Source: Phaseolus vulgaris
Lineage: Eukaryota; Streptophyta; Magnoliopsida; Fabales; Fabaceae
NCBI RefSeq assembly: GCF_000499845.2
Contig: NC_023751.2
Span: forward strand, 12,067,564-12,131,563
Direction: 5' to 3'
DNA length: 64,000 nucleotides
Position numbers and translations under genes: made by a program. The first letter of the stretch is position 1. Every line of letters starts with the position of its first letter. The notes under the pieces were generated by a model. That model saw only the letters and a program-made list of their open reading frames with translations. It made no database searches and was not told where the DNA came from. Shown here one piece after another: positions 13,001 through 23,856 of this stretch.

Positions 13001-15740
13001 ATATTTTAATTACGTATAACTTTCAACTTGAAAAGTTGTTGCAACAAGGACATCATGCTCTGATGAAATGAGGATTCAGGTTGCCAAGATTATGTCATCA
13101 GCATACAAGAGTAAGATGAAGAATAATAATCACTATTGGATTGAATGAGGCATGCAAACTAAGTTATAAAGGATACCTAAATGGGGTGGCCATATAGGCT
13201 TCCTCAAAAAGATCATTTAGAAAAACATTGGTGCCCCCATGGACCAGTGTTTGACAACAGTAATGAAGGGAAGGACTCCAATTGTAATTTTACAGCCAGG
13301 GAAAAGATGTAGTGTAGGGAAAGTCAATTCCTTCCTGTTCTATATATGGCTTTTGGCTATCAACCTGGCCTTATATCTGTGCAAGGATCCATGAACTTTG
13401 ACATTAGCATTATTAATCCTTCTGCATCAGATTGCACTTATTGAATGTAACAGACAATGTAGTAGTAGGAACTAGGACTTTCAACTTAAAAAAATAACCT
13501 TTCACATAAACCATCATTTCCAATCATCCTTGGTTGTTCCAGGTCCTGAATGGCGAAAGTATGTGGGTTAAATGGTATAGAAAGTGAAGAATGCTACAAT
13601 GCAGCAGTAACTGACAAGATGTATAGCAGAAAATTTGATGGGTAAAGTGAGTACATTTGGCAATATTAGATTAGGTGCAAATTTTTCAGTTTCAATTGCT
13701 TAAACTGTGACTTGGACTGGTTTTTTTAGAGAAGTGACAAATTTGTTTGATAAAGCAAGGTAGTCAAAATAAGATTATGGTTGAGATTGTGGAAGACTCA
13801 CAAGATTACGTAAATATAATATATATTCTCATGCAAATAACAATCATAAAAAAATGTTGATCAGTTGGAGAACTAAAAATACTGCACTGGTTCTACTACA
13901 TAATCCCTACTCCATTAAAACTTAGAAAATTGTAAAGACAGGAAAAATCAAGAAGACATACTGTCGCTGCTGTTTTGGAGAAAATGTTTGACTCAATAGG
14001 CAAGCTCTCAATGATCCGGAGCATAAAACTATTCTTCTCTAAAATACGTAAAATCTATAACTACAGAGACCATAAATTAAAGTTCATATATCTCCTTTCA
14101 TAGGTAATAGATTACATTTATATAACCTAAAAACATACTAACTAAATAATAATTATTCTACAAATGTCATCATGTTAGGAAATTAAAGATATAAACTAAT
14201 TATTTTAAATATTATTTTTAATATTTTAAGACTATCCTATAAAATTCTTGAACCTTTTTTTTTTCTTCTTTTGGGCGACTCCATGCCCATCCTATCACTC
14301 AATGTGGTTTATTGCGCAACTAATTTTATGAGAATGGAAGGTTTGTGCTTAGAGTAGAAGACGATTAAGTTTTTCAGGTATTACATCAGTGTAATGCATT
14401 ATTCATCGAGAAATTGAGGTGACAGAGTGTCTTTCATGTTTTCATGATTTTTGGACATTGGGTTTTTAAAAAATTGCTTTGGGTGTTGGGCTTTTATGTT
14501 TTAACCTTTCAGAAGCCTCAAAAAGAGAAAATATATATGTCAATTTTACCCATGAAATAAAAACGCAGTGCTTGATTTCATGCTACGATTATACAGCTCC
14601 TGTTTTCTTTCCAATTCTGTGTAGGGACGAAATCCTTCTAGTGACAAATGAGAAGTGAAAAGATCTAGGGGGCATATACATGTGCACAGTTGCATGTGAA
14701 TCTATAATCTAAGAACTAGGATTATTTTAAAATGATGTGTTTGTTGAGAAATGTACTAAGAACCAAAGCTTATGTAACTTGAGTCTGTAGCTGTTGCTGT
14801 AATAATTGATGATGTTTTTGAGTCAGCTGTAGAGAGAACTATTGGTGGATTATGAAACACATGATTAGAGACTGGATGAACTGCCTTTGTGCTGGTGGGA
14901 AAGACCCGCTATGTCTTTTTGTAACCAGGGAAAAGGCCATGGAGTTTATGGAACTTCTCCTTTCCATGGTCGAGAATCCTCCACATGCATATAAGAGACT
15001 GTCTTTTCCTTTTTTGAAATAATTGGGATCAATATTGCAAAGTGATGAAAAATTATTAAGAATGTCACACACAAGATACAAGTAAGATGGCTAAAATGAT
15101 CAAAAGTGTTGGAAGCTAGTTCTGACCACAAAATACTGCTAAATTTAAGAGTAATTTTTATCAATTTGTTTATGATCATACACGTGCTCTGAAGATTTGG
15201 TCTTTGATAGAGTCGAATGGTAGTGTGATCCATGTATATGACACCTCTTAACGAGATCAGGCTTTTGTTGTTGGATAATCAACTTGCTGCTTTGGATCCA
15301 TTAACAGGATATGTCCTCAGATTTAGAAAAAAGACACATTCACAATTTAGAAGAGTTCCATTAAAAAATATGACATGTTTATAATGGAAGTGATCAAGGA
15401 TTCTAACAGTGACAAACAGATACACTAAAAAATATAGAAATGGGTGTAATTGTGAAATCATCAATGTTCCTGCATATTACATTTTTAGCATTTTAATTAA
15501 TCCACTGTTTTCTGTTTCAGGGATCCTGTGTATTCCGTTGCATTCAGCCCTAATGGGGAGTATCTGGCCAGTGGCTCCATGGATAGATACGTGCATATAT
15601 GGTCCGTGAAGGAAGGCAAGATTGTAAAAACATACACTGGAAAAGGTGGAATATTTGAAGTTAATTGGAGCAAAGATGGTGATAAAGTTGCTGCTTGTTT
15701 TTCAAACAATATAGTTTGTGTTTTGGATTTCCGAATGTAA
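7005..15740 (+). CDS. HOS15: LisH-WD40 repeat protein HOS15 (TBL1/TBLR1-like co-repressor)
   Basis: Exons: 7005-7065, 7539-7684, 7819-8182, 8290-8384, 8464-8510, 9269-9419, 9727-9790, 9914-10072, 10168-10289, 10472-10546, 11160-11213, 11293-11366, 11701-11775, 15521-15740. All phases agree; they give 568 residues. Residues 1-33 form a LisH motif ([15 protein letters not shown]). A Lys/Glu-rich coiled-coil linker follows (about 85-190), then eight-odd WD40 repeats with typical blades such as [42 protein letters not shown] and [11 protein letters not shown], ending VCVLDFRM. In plants HOS15 is a nuclear WD40 co-repressor that acts with histone deacetylases and as a CUL4-DDB1 substrate receptor in cold, ABA and flowering control. 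The gene looks intact. Oddities: intron 1 begins GC and not GT, intron 6 holds a broken exon-7 duplicate, and intron 13 is 3.7 kb of mostly copia fossil. The linker seems shorter than in Arabidopsis. Confidence 0.93.
9521..9778 (+). repeat. Tandem duplication of HOS15 exon 7 and its acceptor, period 128-129 bp
   Basis: 9521-9649 is repeated at 9650-9778: a pyrimidine-rich stretch (GTCTTCCACTTG, TTCAATTTTATTCC), the acceptor TTATTACAAAG and most of exon 7. The downstream copy carries the working exon (9727-9790). In the upstream copy a one-base gain after the acceptor shifts the frame, and the copy stops at AAGAATA before the exon end, so it has no 5' splice site. It is therefore a dead pseudo-exon inside intron 6. 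Confidence 0.9.
10710..10974 (+). mobile_element. Copia gag-like fragment, copy 1, in HOS15 intron 10
   Basis: This 265-bp block is about 95% identical to 20626-20890. It starts near a primer-binding-site-like TTGGTATCAAGGCC. It then reads, with stops and frameshifts, like the N-terminal part of a Ty1/copia gag (MQILEY, then RWSLEYA, in the place of the family's NYxRWSL pattern). The gag reading is my inference; the repeat itself is certain. Confidence 0.6.
12090..13600 (-). mobile_element. Degenerate Ty1/copia pol fossil in HOS15 intron 13
   Basis: Read on the minus strand, successive broken frames give the copia pol order. RYKARLIAK is at about 13370-13396. An [12 protein letters not shown] block is near 13200. 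The reverse transcriptase motif [10 protein letters not shown] is near 13080-13110. [10 protein letters not shown] is near 12990, HLSQTKY near 12950 and [11 protein letters not shown] near 12830. A decayed RNase H region follows at 12340-12640, then an [14 protein letters not shown] end near 12250. Many stops and frameshifts make it inactive. LTRs and target duplications were not recognised. It accounts for much of the 3745-bp intron. Confidence 0.85.
12334..12640. repeat. Tandem duplication inside the copia RNase H remnant
   Basis: A block with landmarks TTGGTTATA, ACTGGTAACA, CACCAAGCTC, AACACCATGGGTTACTTTTT, GATCCATGCC and AAAATGCAGTATCTTG occurs at about 12345-12475 and again at about 12510-12635. 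The copies are roughly 165 bp apart. It probably arose after insertion of the element. Confidence 0.75.
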
Positions 15741-16110
15741 AGTATAGGGGACATACTTCTAGGACTCTAATATTAATTTCCTGTGCTAGTTGTAACAGCA
15801 TTTTTGTACAGGGTCATTTGCTACATTTCCCTACTTCCACTTTACTCGTATTTACTTGTTAGCCTTATTTACTGGATAGGTATTTTATTTCAAAATTATT
15901 AAAATGCTGCAAGATTTTAGTCAAGTTGAAATAGAGTTAGTACTTACTTACACTTGTAATTTCTGTCAAAATTTCTAAACTAAAATAGTGAGGTTTCATA
16001 GTGTCAATAATTGCAAGGTTTCAGAAAAATTTGATTACAACAATCGAAAATATTCTATTGCCAATGACGTAATCAAGTATTCAATCATGAAATATAATGT
16101 AAAAATTCAG
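15741..16110. other. HOS15 3' flank
   Basis: AT-rich DNA after the HOS15 stop. It should contain the 3' untranslated region and polyadenylation site, which I cannot place. No other gene is seen. Confidence 0.4.
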
Positions 16111-18260
16111 AAATGTAGATTGAATATGGTATATTTTGGTTTTGTTTTCTAAAATATTTTATTTGACTTTTTTCTGTGAGTATTTTACCTTTTTTCTTGT
16201 TATTTTATTTTTATTTTGTTCTTTATAATACTTTATTGATTTTGAATTACTCTTTTTAAAAATAATTTAAATGGATTGAAACTAAATCATCTATATATAT
16301 TATAAAAGTTTAAAAAGTAGTAAAACAACAAAAATAAAAGAAAAAAAACTATTTAATATTCTGCATTTTTTCTTACAAGCATTAAAAGTTAATAAAATGT
16401 TGAATTGAGTTATTTAATTAAATTATCAAATAAGAAGTTAATAAAAGTGGTTGTAGGATGGAAATATAAATTTTGAAAGCTTTCAACTTACCACATCCCA
16501 AAATAAAATAATAAGAATATAAGTTTTATAAAAAAATACAAAAACTAAGTCAAAATTGCTTAAGAAAAAAAAAATAGATACTAAAAATAAATATAACTAT
16601 ATTTCAAGATCTAAAATCATCTTTAATTTTTTAGATATGAAAAATAAATCAATGAATATTATGGCTATTTAACGGAGAAAAATATAAAAACAAATAGTTT
16701 ATGTGCATATTATTTTATATTTTAGTAAATTTTTATGATTGAAATATGGTGTATTTTGATTTTTTTTCCTAAAAATATTTTATTTGACATTTTTCTGTTA
16801 GTATTTTACCTTTTTTCTTGTTATTTTATTTTTTATTTTGTTCTTTATAATACTTTATTGATTTTGAATTACTCTTTTTAAAAATAATTTAAATGGATTC
16901 AAACTAAATCATCTCTCTTTATATATATATATATATATATAATAAAAGTTTTAAAAGTAGTAAAACAACTAAAATAAAAGGAAAAGACTATTTAATATTC
17001 TGTATTTTTTCTTACAAGCATTAAAAGTTAATTAAACATTGAATTAAGTTATTTAATTAAGTTATCAAACAAAATTTAATAAAAGTGGTTGTAGGATTGA
17101 AATATAAATTTGGAAAGCTTTCAACTTATCACTTTCCAAAATAAAATAATAAGAATATAAATTTTATAAAAATTACAAAGAACTCAGTGAAAATTGCTTA
17201 AGAAACAAAAAAAAAAAAATATAACTATATTTCAAGAACTAAAATCATCTTTAATTTTTTATATATTAAAAATAAATTAATGAATATTATAGCTATTTTA
17301 CATTAAAAAAAAAACAAGTACAAAAACGAATAGTTTTATGTGCATATTATTTTTATATTTAGTAAATTTTTATGAATGAAATATGGTGTATTTTTATTTT
17401 GTTTTCTAAAAAGATTTTATTTGACTTTTTTCTGTGAGTATTTTACCTTTTTTCTTGTTACTTTAATTTTAATTTTTTTTCTTTATAATACGGTTATTGA
17501 TTTTGAATTACTCTTTTTAAAAATAATTAAAATGGATTTAAATTAAATCATATATATATATATATTATAAAAGTTTTAAAAGTAGTGAAACAACTAAAAG
17601 AAAAGGAAAAAAAACTATTTAATATTCTATTTTTTTCTTACAAACATTAAAAGTTAATAAAATATTGAATTGAGTTATTTAATTAAATTATCAAATAAAA
17701 ATTTAATAAAACTGGTTGTAGGATGGAATATTTTTTTTTGAAAGGTTTCAACTTATCACATCCCAAAAGAAAGTAATAAGAATATAAAATTTATAAAAAT
17801 TACCAAATATAAGTTAAAATTGTTTAAGAAAAAAAATAGATAAAAAAACTAAATATAACCATATTTCAAGAACTAAAATCATCTTTAAATTTGTAGATAT
17901 AAAAAATAAATTAATGAATATTATAGCTATTTTACGAAAATAAAAAACAAGTATAAAAACGAATAGTTTTATGTGCATATTATTTTATGTGCATAGTAAA
18001 AGTGGTTGTATGATGGAATATAAATTTTGAAAGGTTTCAATATATTACATCCCAAAATAAAATATAAAAAATATAAATTTTATAAAAATTACAAAAACTA
18101 AGTGAAAAAAAAAATTGTTTAGGAAAACAAAAAAAATATATAACAAAAATTAATATAACTATATTTCAAGAACGAAAGTCAAATTTATTTTTTTAAATAT
18201 AAAAAATAAATTAGTGAATATTATAGCTATTTTACGTAAAATAAAAATAAAAATATATAA
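16111..18260. repeat. AT-rich tandem repeat array, unit about 620-640 bp, about 3.5 copies
   Basis: The landmark TTTTATTTGAC recurs near 16160, 16781 and 17418. The landmark TAAAA(G/C)TGGTTGTA recurs near 16443, 17081, 17708 and 17998. Other shared blocks include TATTTTACCTTTTTTCTTGTTA, CTTTTTAAAAATAATT, TTAATATTCT, TTTCAAGAACTAAAATCAT and GTGCATATTATTTT. The fourth unit has lost its first half through a deletion joining two GTGCATA sites near 17970-17995. Units differ at many positions, with an (AT)n tract expanded in unit 2 (16920-16940). No coding capacity. Confidence 0.85.
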
Positions 18261-18299
18261 AACATTTGTCAGTTTCCACATGAGATTACAGCAGAAGGC

Positions 18300-18330
18300 G
18301 GAAAAGAAGCGCGCCCTTCCCGCCATATGA
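18300..18330 (+). promoter_or_regulatory. E2F-like GC core upstream of cyclin A3 copy A
   Basis: GCGCGCCCTTCCCGCCA sits about 280 bp before the start codon in otherwise AT-rich DNA. CCCGCC/GGCGGG cores are the centre of E2F sites, and A3 cyclins are S-phase genes. Similar GC cores precede the other two copies. The match to the full plant E2F consensus is imperfect. Confidence 0.45.
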
Positions 18331-18598
18331 AAATTCTCTTTTATTCCTAAACAAACCCTAAACCACACTATACCTTTTGAATTTGGAACCAAAACGAAAA
18401 TGTGAAATTTTCAGTCACTCCAAATCTCGAAATTTTCAGATACACTAATTCATTTTCGAAACCCTTTTTTTTTTTTTTCTACCCAATCTACATAAACATG
18501 GCAACAATCTCTCTTCCTCACCCAACACTCCAATCCCATCTTCTTCCATTGATCTGTTCTTTCCCTCACTTCCAAATTCACCTGACACAAGGAGCAAG

Positions 18599-20249
18599 AT
18601 GGAAACTCGTGCAGCCGCAAAGAGAAAGGCAAATGGTGTGGTCTTGGTTCAAAAACAACACCCCAAAAGGCATAGGGTTGCCTTGGCTGAACTCCCCAAT
18701 TTACCAAATCTTCTTGTCCCGGGATCTCAAAACACTACCAAAGAAAAATTGCATGGTGTGAAGAATCCCAATGTGAAGAAGCCATCTTCCACAATCAACC
18801 TCTCTTCTTACCCCCATATTGATGAATCTTTTGTTTTTGACATCTATGAGTATCTTCATGAGATGGAGGTAATCTTGATTTCTTGACATTAACAAATTCT
18901 TCATTTTGTCCTTTGAGAATATCAGGCATCTCAATTTTAATTTCGGTCTTTTTTTTCTCAGATGCAGAAAAAGAGGAGACCAATGGTTGATTACATTGAG
19001 AAAGTTCAGAAAGTAGTTACACCAACCATGAGAGCAATGTTGGTGGACTGGTTAGTAGAAGTAGCTGAGGAATACAAGCTTCTCCCCGACACTCTTCATC
19101 TCTCTGTTTCATACATTGATAGGGTTTTGTCGGTTAATCCTGTCACTAAATCGAGACTTCAGTTGCTGGGTGTATCATCCATGTTCATTGCATCGTAAGG
19201 CCTATATTTTGTTTTTAAGTATTTCAATCTTTATTCTCTTTAATATGCTTCAAAATTAAAATTGCGTCTTTTTAATACGTAGCAAATACGAGGAAATAGA
19301 CCCACCTGGTGCGGAAGATTTTTGCAATATCACTGATAACTCATATGACAAGGCAGAGGTAATGATCTTTGTTTGTGATTTGTCTTTTGTTTAACAATTT
19401 GGTTTTCATGGTTACTAATTATATATATAAATATGCAGGTTGTTGAGATGGAAGCTGACATATTAAAGTTCCTAAAGTTTGAAATGGGAAATCCTACTGT
19501 CAACACCTTTCTCAGGTAAGGGCTGAATATTGTGAATATGAATATTTAACCTCTGTTGAGATGAAATTAATTGAGTGTTATTGTTTCAGGAGGTTTGCTG
19601 ATGTTGCTTCTGGTAACCAAATGGTGAGTTAAAGTGCTCCACTTACTCTCATTCACTGTCTTAAGAGTTTTATTGTGTTGTTTACTAATTGTTTTTCTTT
19701 TCTTCCAGACTCCAAATTCACAGATTGAATTTTTGGGCTGCTATCTTGCTGAGCTAAGTTTGCTGGACTACGATTGTTTGAGATTTTTGCCTTCTATTGT
19801 GGCGGCGTCAGTTGTATTTCTTTCCAGATTTATTATCTCGCCTGAAGTGCGTCCATGGGTCAGTATTTTCATCTTTTGAATAGTGTTATAAGTTGATGTT
19901 TAAAATAGTTAGACCTATTAACCATTATTCAAGATACTCAAAGTTGAGAACCTATTGCAGACTCCTTCTTTGAGTGAATGTTCGGGTTACAAATCAACTG
20001 AATTGAAAGAATGTGTTCTAATCTTGCATGACCTGTATATGTTGCGTAAGGCAGCTTCCTTCAAAGCTGTTAGGGACAAGTACAAGCAGCAAAAGGTGAT
20101 TATTTTTGTATTTTTTTTAGCTATTGAGTACCTACATTCTCATTATAACAAATGGAGTGACCTGAAATCTTTCATTGGAACAGTTCAAATGCGTGGCAAG
20201 CCTGTCTTCTCCTCCTTATGTACCGAATTGTTACTTTGAAGACCAGTGA
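18599..20249 (+). CDS. CYCA3: A3-type cyclin, copy A
   Basis: Exons 18599-18868, 18962-19194, 19283-19358, 19439-19515, 19590-19623, 19709-19858, 19961-20095 and 20184-20249; phases agree and give 346 residues. The N-terminus [10 protein letters not shown] is followed by a basic stretch and a destruction box RVALAELPN (RxxLxxLxN) near residues 26-34. The first cyclin fold begins [12 protein letters not shown], with the A-type signature [18 protein letters not shown], then [13 protein letters not shown] and [16 protein letters not shown]. The C-terminal fold has [22 protein letters not shown] and ends RDKYKQQKF...YFEDQ. A3 cyclins activate CDKA around G1/S and S phase in dividing cells. Head and tail are both intact, so this copy is probably functional. 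It lies tail to tail with copy B. Confidence 0.93.
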
Positions 20250-20625
20250 TGCAGTGAATTTTTGGATGAAGAAATCTCAGTTATCTCTTAAATCATTTTT
20301 GATAAAGCATAGAACACATTTCAATAGTGTGGTTGACTTTTCTTGTTTTGAACTGGCCTGTCGGCTTTAGAAATTTATAATGTATAGATTTGTCTTTAAA
20401 TTTCAAGAGAAGCAGGATTGCATAAGATACTGATGTTCAATTGCATTTTCTGATGAACAATCATGGAGACCTTTGAATATGGAAAGGGCTAAATTACCAT
20501 TCTTTTTTGTTACCCATAGCATTTATTTATCTAAACGACTCTTTTCTAACACTTGTAATTGCGTATTGAATGGCTATTTAAGCCAAAGCTTTTAATAAAA
20601 AGTGTCATTTATTCTAGTTCTTTGT
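20250..20625. other. 3' flank of cyclin copy A
   Basis: AT-rich sequence that should hold the 3' untranslated region. It is followed directly by the copia gag-like repeat at 20626. No gene seen. Confidence 0.4.
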
Positions 20626-20890
20626 GCTTTTTGTTCTCATATTCATTTTATATTATAATAGTTTGGTATGAAGGCCTCTACTTCGCTTGAAACATCAATG
20701 CAAATTTTAGAATACTTATAGTAGAATATAAGATGGTCATTGGAGTATGCTAATTGAAAACTTCTTATGAGAAATATTAGAAACTATGTCGAGTGAGCAA
20801 GTGAAATCATACTGGGGCAAAGTAGAAGAATGATGAGATAAAACTGAAGGCCCTAAAAGTGAAGAACTCTCTATCTAGATTGATCTAAAT
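20626..20890 (+). mobile_element. Copia gag-like fragment, copy 2
   Basis: Near-identical to 10710-10974 over 265 bp, from GCTTTTTGTT to TGATCTAAAT. It differs by about a dozen substitutions and a one-base deletion. Sequence to about 20960 continues without a partner in copy 1 and may be more of the same element. Broken by stops; not a gene. Confidence 0.6.
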
Positions 20891-20960
20891 GTTCTCTACA
20901 CCATTAAGAAGAAAAACATTTCTAAAGAAACATGAGATGTGAGAAGTATGAAGAAAATGC

Positions 20961-21695
20961 ATGGGTAGGAGGTCTCATTTTCAAGCTGTAATGGTTCCTG
21001 CACCAAACAGCCGCACAATATCCAATATTTTGATACAAAGGGAGAAGGGAAATCTGTTATAACCTACACTCCCTTTTATCCACAATTTCACCAATATATG
21101 GTTCTTTCAATCCGGAAAACATGCGAGAACTTTACAAGTGTGGCTTCTTTTTCCAACAGAATTATGGTCTTCATTCATTTTACCCGAATCACCATTTACA
21201 TGTTCTTTGATGCCGTTTTCTGGACATTTTAACCATAATTTGAGGATAAAAGAGAAGATGCGTAGTTCATTTAGGATGTTTTAATCAGATGAGGTAATAG
21301 AACTATGTTAAACGAACTCAATGGGAGTATTCCAGAATTATTGTCTTGACCCAAGTCAATGTATGGGTAAGGCAATTGAATTTCTTTAAAATTTTCTCTA
21401 TGAAACATAAGATAAATTATTCCAATTTTTCTATTTTTTTCAAAGATTGAATAAGTAGAAATGTTTATTAAATGTTTCCGCATAAGGAGAAGAAAATTTA
21501 ATTCAAATGAGTTGAATGACTTTTTCAAAACAAAGAGGGATTGAGAGGTTAACCATTGCTTATATCTCGCAATAGAATAATGTTGGTAAATGAAAAAAGA
21601 CAACAATTATGAATATGATTCGTTCCATGCTATCTAATAAGAAAATGTTATGAATAAAAAAAAACACACCCAAAGATAAACTAAGAACACAAATT
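20961..21695. other. Intergenic DNA left of the gypsy remnant
   Basis: No gene recognised. A minus-strand open stretch at 21271-21606 has no family resemblance. Confidence 0.35.
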
Positions 21696-22021
21696 CTACT
21701 GAATAATCTTTATATTATTATTTCTGCACTTTACACTCAAAACATCCACAAAGGAAACAATTATTCCTTTTACACATGACTTTCCCTGTCTACCAAACTG
21801 AATTAAAAAAATGTAACCCTCTTCACTAAACTAGTTGGTCTTTATTTAAAAACCACTAACCGCTACAAACCATTTTATTTAAAGACCACTAACCACACTA
21901 ACCCTACCTTACAAACCACTGATTGTTACTTTACAAACTAATAACCGCTACCTTACCCTTTATTCCTTACATTTTCTTATAATATACCTTCCAAGTTCTA
22001 TCCTGATTTTGTGTCCTAACA
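21696..22021 (-). mobile_element. LTR (3' LTR on the minus strand) of deleted gypsy element
   Basis: Direct repeat of about 22564-22860, with shared blocks ACATCCACAAAGGAAACAAT, ACCCTCTTCACTAAAC, TTGGTCTTTATTTAAA and TATCCTGATTTTGT. On the minus strand it opens TGTTAGGACACAAAATCAGG right after a purine-rich CTGAGGGGAGTAA. That is the expected polypurine tract followed by a TG-starting LTR. The left end is approximate. Confidence 0.75.
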
Positions 22022-22062
22022 TTACTCCCCTCAGACAAAGCAACTTTGTCCTCAAGGTTAAA

Positions 22063-22600
22063 TTATGAAAATTGTTCCTGAATGGTCTTCACATCTTCCC
22101 ATGTCGTTGTGTCCCTATCCCCCTCATTCCACTTTATTAAGATTTGTGGGATGGATACTCCTTGGATGAATAGTTCACGTCTATCCAAGATCTCTATTGG
22201 ATAAGAATTTCCCGCCGATCCTTGTAACTCTTTAGGCAACTCGGGTTGAACTTCGTACGACCCCACTGCCAACTATAGTTGAGACACATGGAACACCGAG
22301 TGTTTTCGAGCCGTGTATGGTAGTTGAAGTTTAAAGGTCACTGGACCCACCGCCACTACAACCGGAAAAGGACCATAGTACTTGGCGGCCAACTTCGAAT
22401 GTAGTCGGTTAGGCATCGATAGTTGTCGATGTGGCCTAATTTTAAAATATACCATATCCCCACTTTAATTGAAGATGGTGTTCTATGGTGGTTGGCAAAA
22501 TTGGACATTTGATCTTGCCCTCCTTAAATGAAATTTAAGTTGTGCTAGGGCCTCATCCCGGTTCATTAATCTTTGTATTATTGCTTCTACACCTTACACT
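22063..22600 (-). mobile_element. Ty3/gypsy integrase C-terminus plus chromodomain remnant
   Basis: Minus-strand frames give NRDEALAQLKFHLRRAR at 22500-22560, then MVYFKIRPHRQL, AAKYYGPFPVV, and TARKHSVFHVSQL. A single in-frame TAG follows, and then LAVGSYEVQPELP and a chromodomain-like end with ILIKWNEG and TTTWEDVKTIQEQF. This is the 3' end of a chromovirus-type gypsy pol. Everything upstream (gag, protease, RT) is missing, because the copy jumps at about 22564 into LTR-like sequence. The stop and a frameshift near 22470 show it is dead. Confidence 0.85.
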
Positions 22601-22860
22601 CAGAACATCCACAAAGGAAACAATTATTCCTTTTACACAGGACTTTCCTTGTCTACCAAACTGAATTCAAAAAACGTAACCCTCTTCACTAAACCAGTTG
22701 GTCTTTATTTAAAGACCATTAACCACTACAAACCACTTTATTTAAAGACCACTAACCACTACTTTTCAACCCACTAACCGCTACTTCACTCTTTATTCCT
22801 TACATTTTTCCTATAATATACCTTTCAAGTCCTATCCTGATTTTGTCTCCTTACAAAAAA
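22564..22860 (-). mobile_element. Second LTR copy of the same gypsy element
   Basis: About 300 bp related to 21696-22021, ending on the plus strand with TTTTGTCTCCTTACA. On the minus strand it starts TGTAAGGAGACAAAATCAGG, so it has the same TG start. It joins the integrase remnant at about 22564, which implies deletion of nearly the whole internal region. No target duplication was found around the pair. Confidence 0.7.
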
Positions 22861-23033
22861 ATTACATATATTTCATGAGAGGGAATGAATTGGATTATTT
22901 ATGTCCTAAATAAGTGGCTTACCTTCTCGATAATCTATTTAACTTAACACTATGAATTTTTTTAAAAGATTTTTAAAACAAAACTAAAAAGATAGTTTAA
23001 ACAAAATTAATATATTTTATTTGCCAAATTATA

Positions 23034-23856
23034 CTTTCATTTAGGGGTGGGCAAAAAATCTAATTTTTTTAAATTACTACATTTCTTGCACTGCTCTAAT
23101 CTATTAAAAATCCATTTATATAAATCCAATTTTTAATTTCATTCACATTTTATTATATTTTCATATCAGATTTCCATTTTGTTTATACAAATTTTAGAAA
23201 TTAGAAAATCTAAATTTTTGGATGTAGTCTCTCTAATCATCTACCCAAACTACCTTTCTATACTTTTTCTCATTTAGGATTTCCTCTTTCTCTCTCCTGC
23301 CCCTCGCCAGCTCAGCTCTTATTCACTTTTTGAAATTTTATTTGCTCTCTTTCACACACATACATGGAGCAATCAAGTTTTATATATATTTTTTCATAAT
23401 TTTATTTGCTCCAATATTTTACATATAATAAATTAATATAATATTTTCAAAATTTAATTAAAGTATTATAGGTAAGTGTATTTTAATGTTAAGAATTTAT
23501 ATATTATGTTATTTTTATTTGTTTTGGTATTATTAAATTATAATTCTATTATATTTTCTTAATATTTATATAATATTTAACTCTTTTACATATTATTATA
23601 TTAATATTATGTTATTTTTTTTAAAAAATATAGATTTTGATTTAAAATACAATTAACTCTTTTTTATATAAAAAAATGAATTTAGATTTAAAATCTAATC
23701 CAAATATTTGAATTTAAAATTCAATTCAAATATTTGGATTTGGATTTTCAAATTATTTTTATAAAAACTATGAATTTGAATGATAAATCTGATCCAAATA
23801 TTTGGATTTAAATTGGATTGTACATAATTCAATCCATGACCACCTTTCCTTTCATT
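23034..23856. mobile_element. hAT-type MITE with 8-bp target duplication
   Basis: The element (23042-23848, 807 bp) starts TAGGGGTGGGCA. It ends TGACCACCTTTC, whose reverse complement matches the start at 8 of 12 positions. It is flanked by perfect 8-bp direct repeats CTTTCATT at 23034-23041 and 23849-23856. An 8-bp duplication and a (T/C)AGGGGTGG start are hAT hallmarks. The inside is AT-rich and noncoding, with many ATTTGGATTT-like motifs near the right end. Confidence 0.85.

Noticed and set aside
22063..22455. Two separate small minus-strand genes
   Set aside because: They are one gypsy integrase-chromodomain frame interrupted by a TAG stop, not independent genes.
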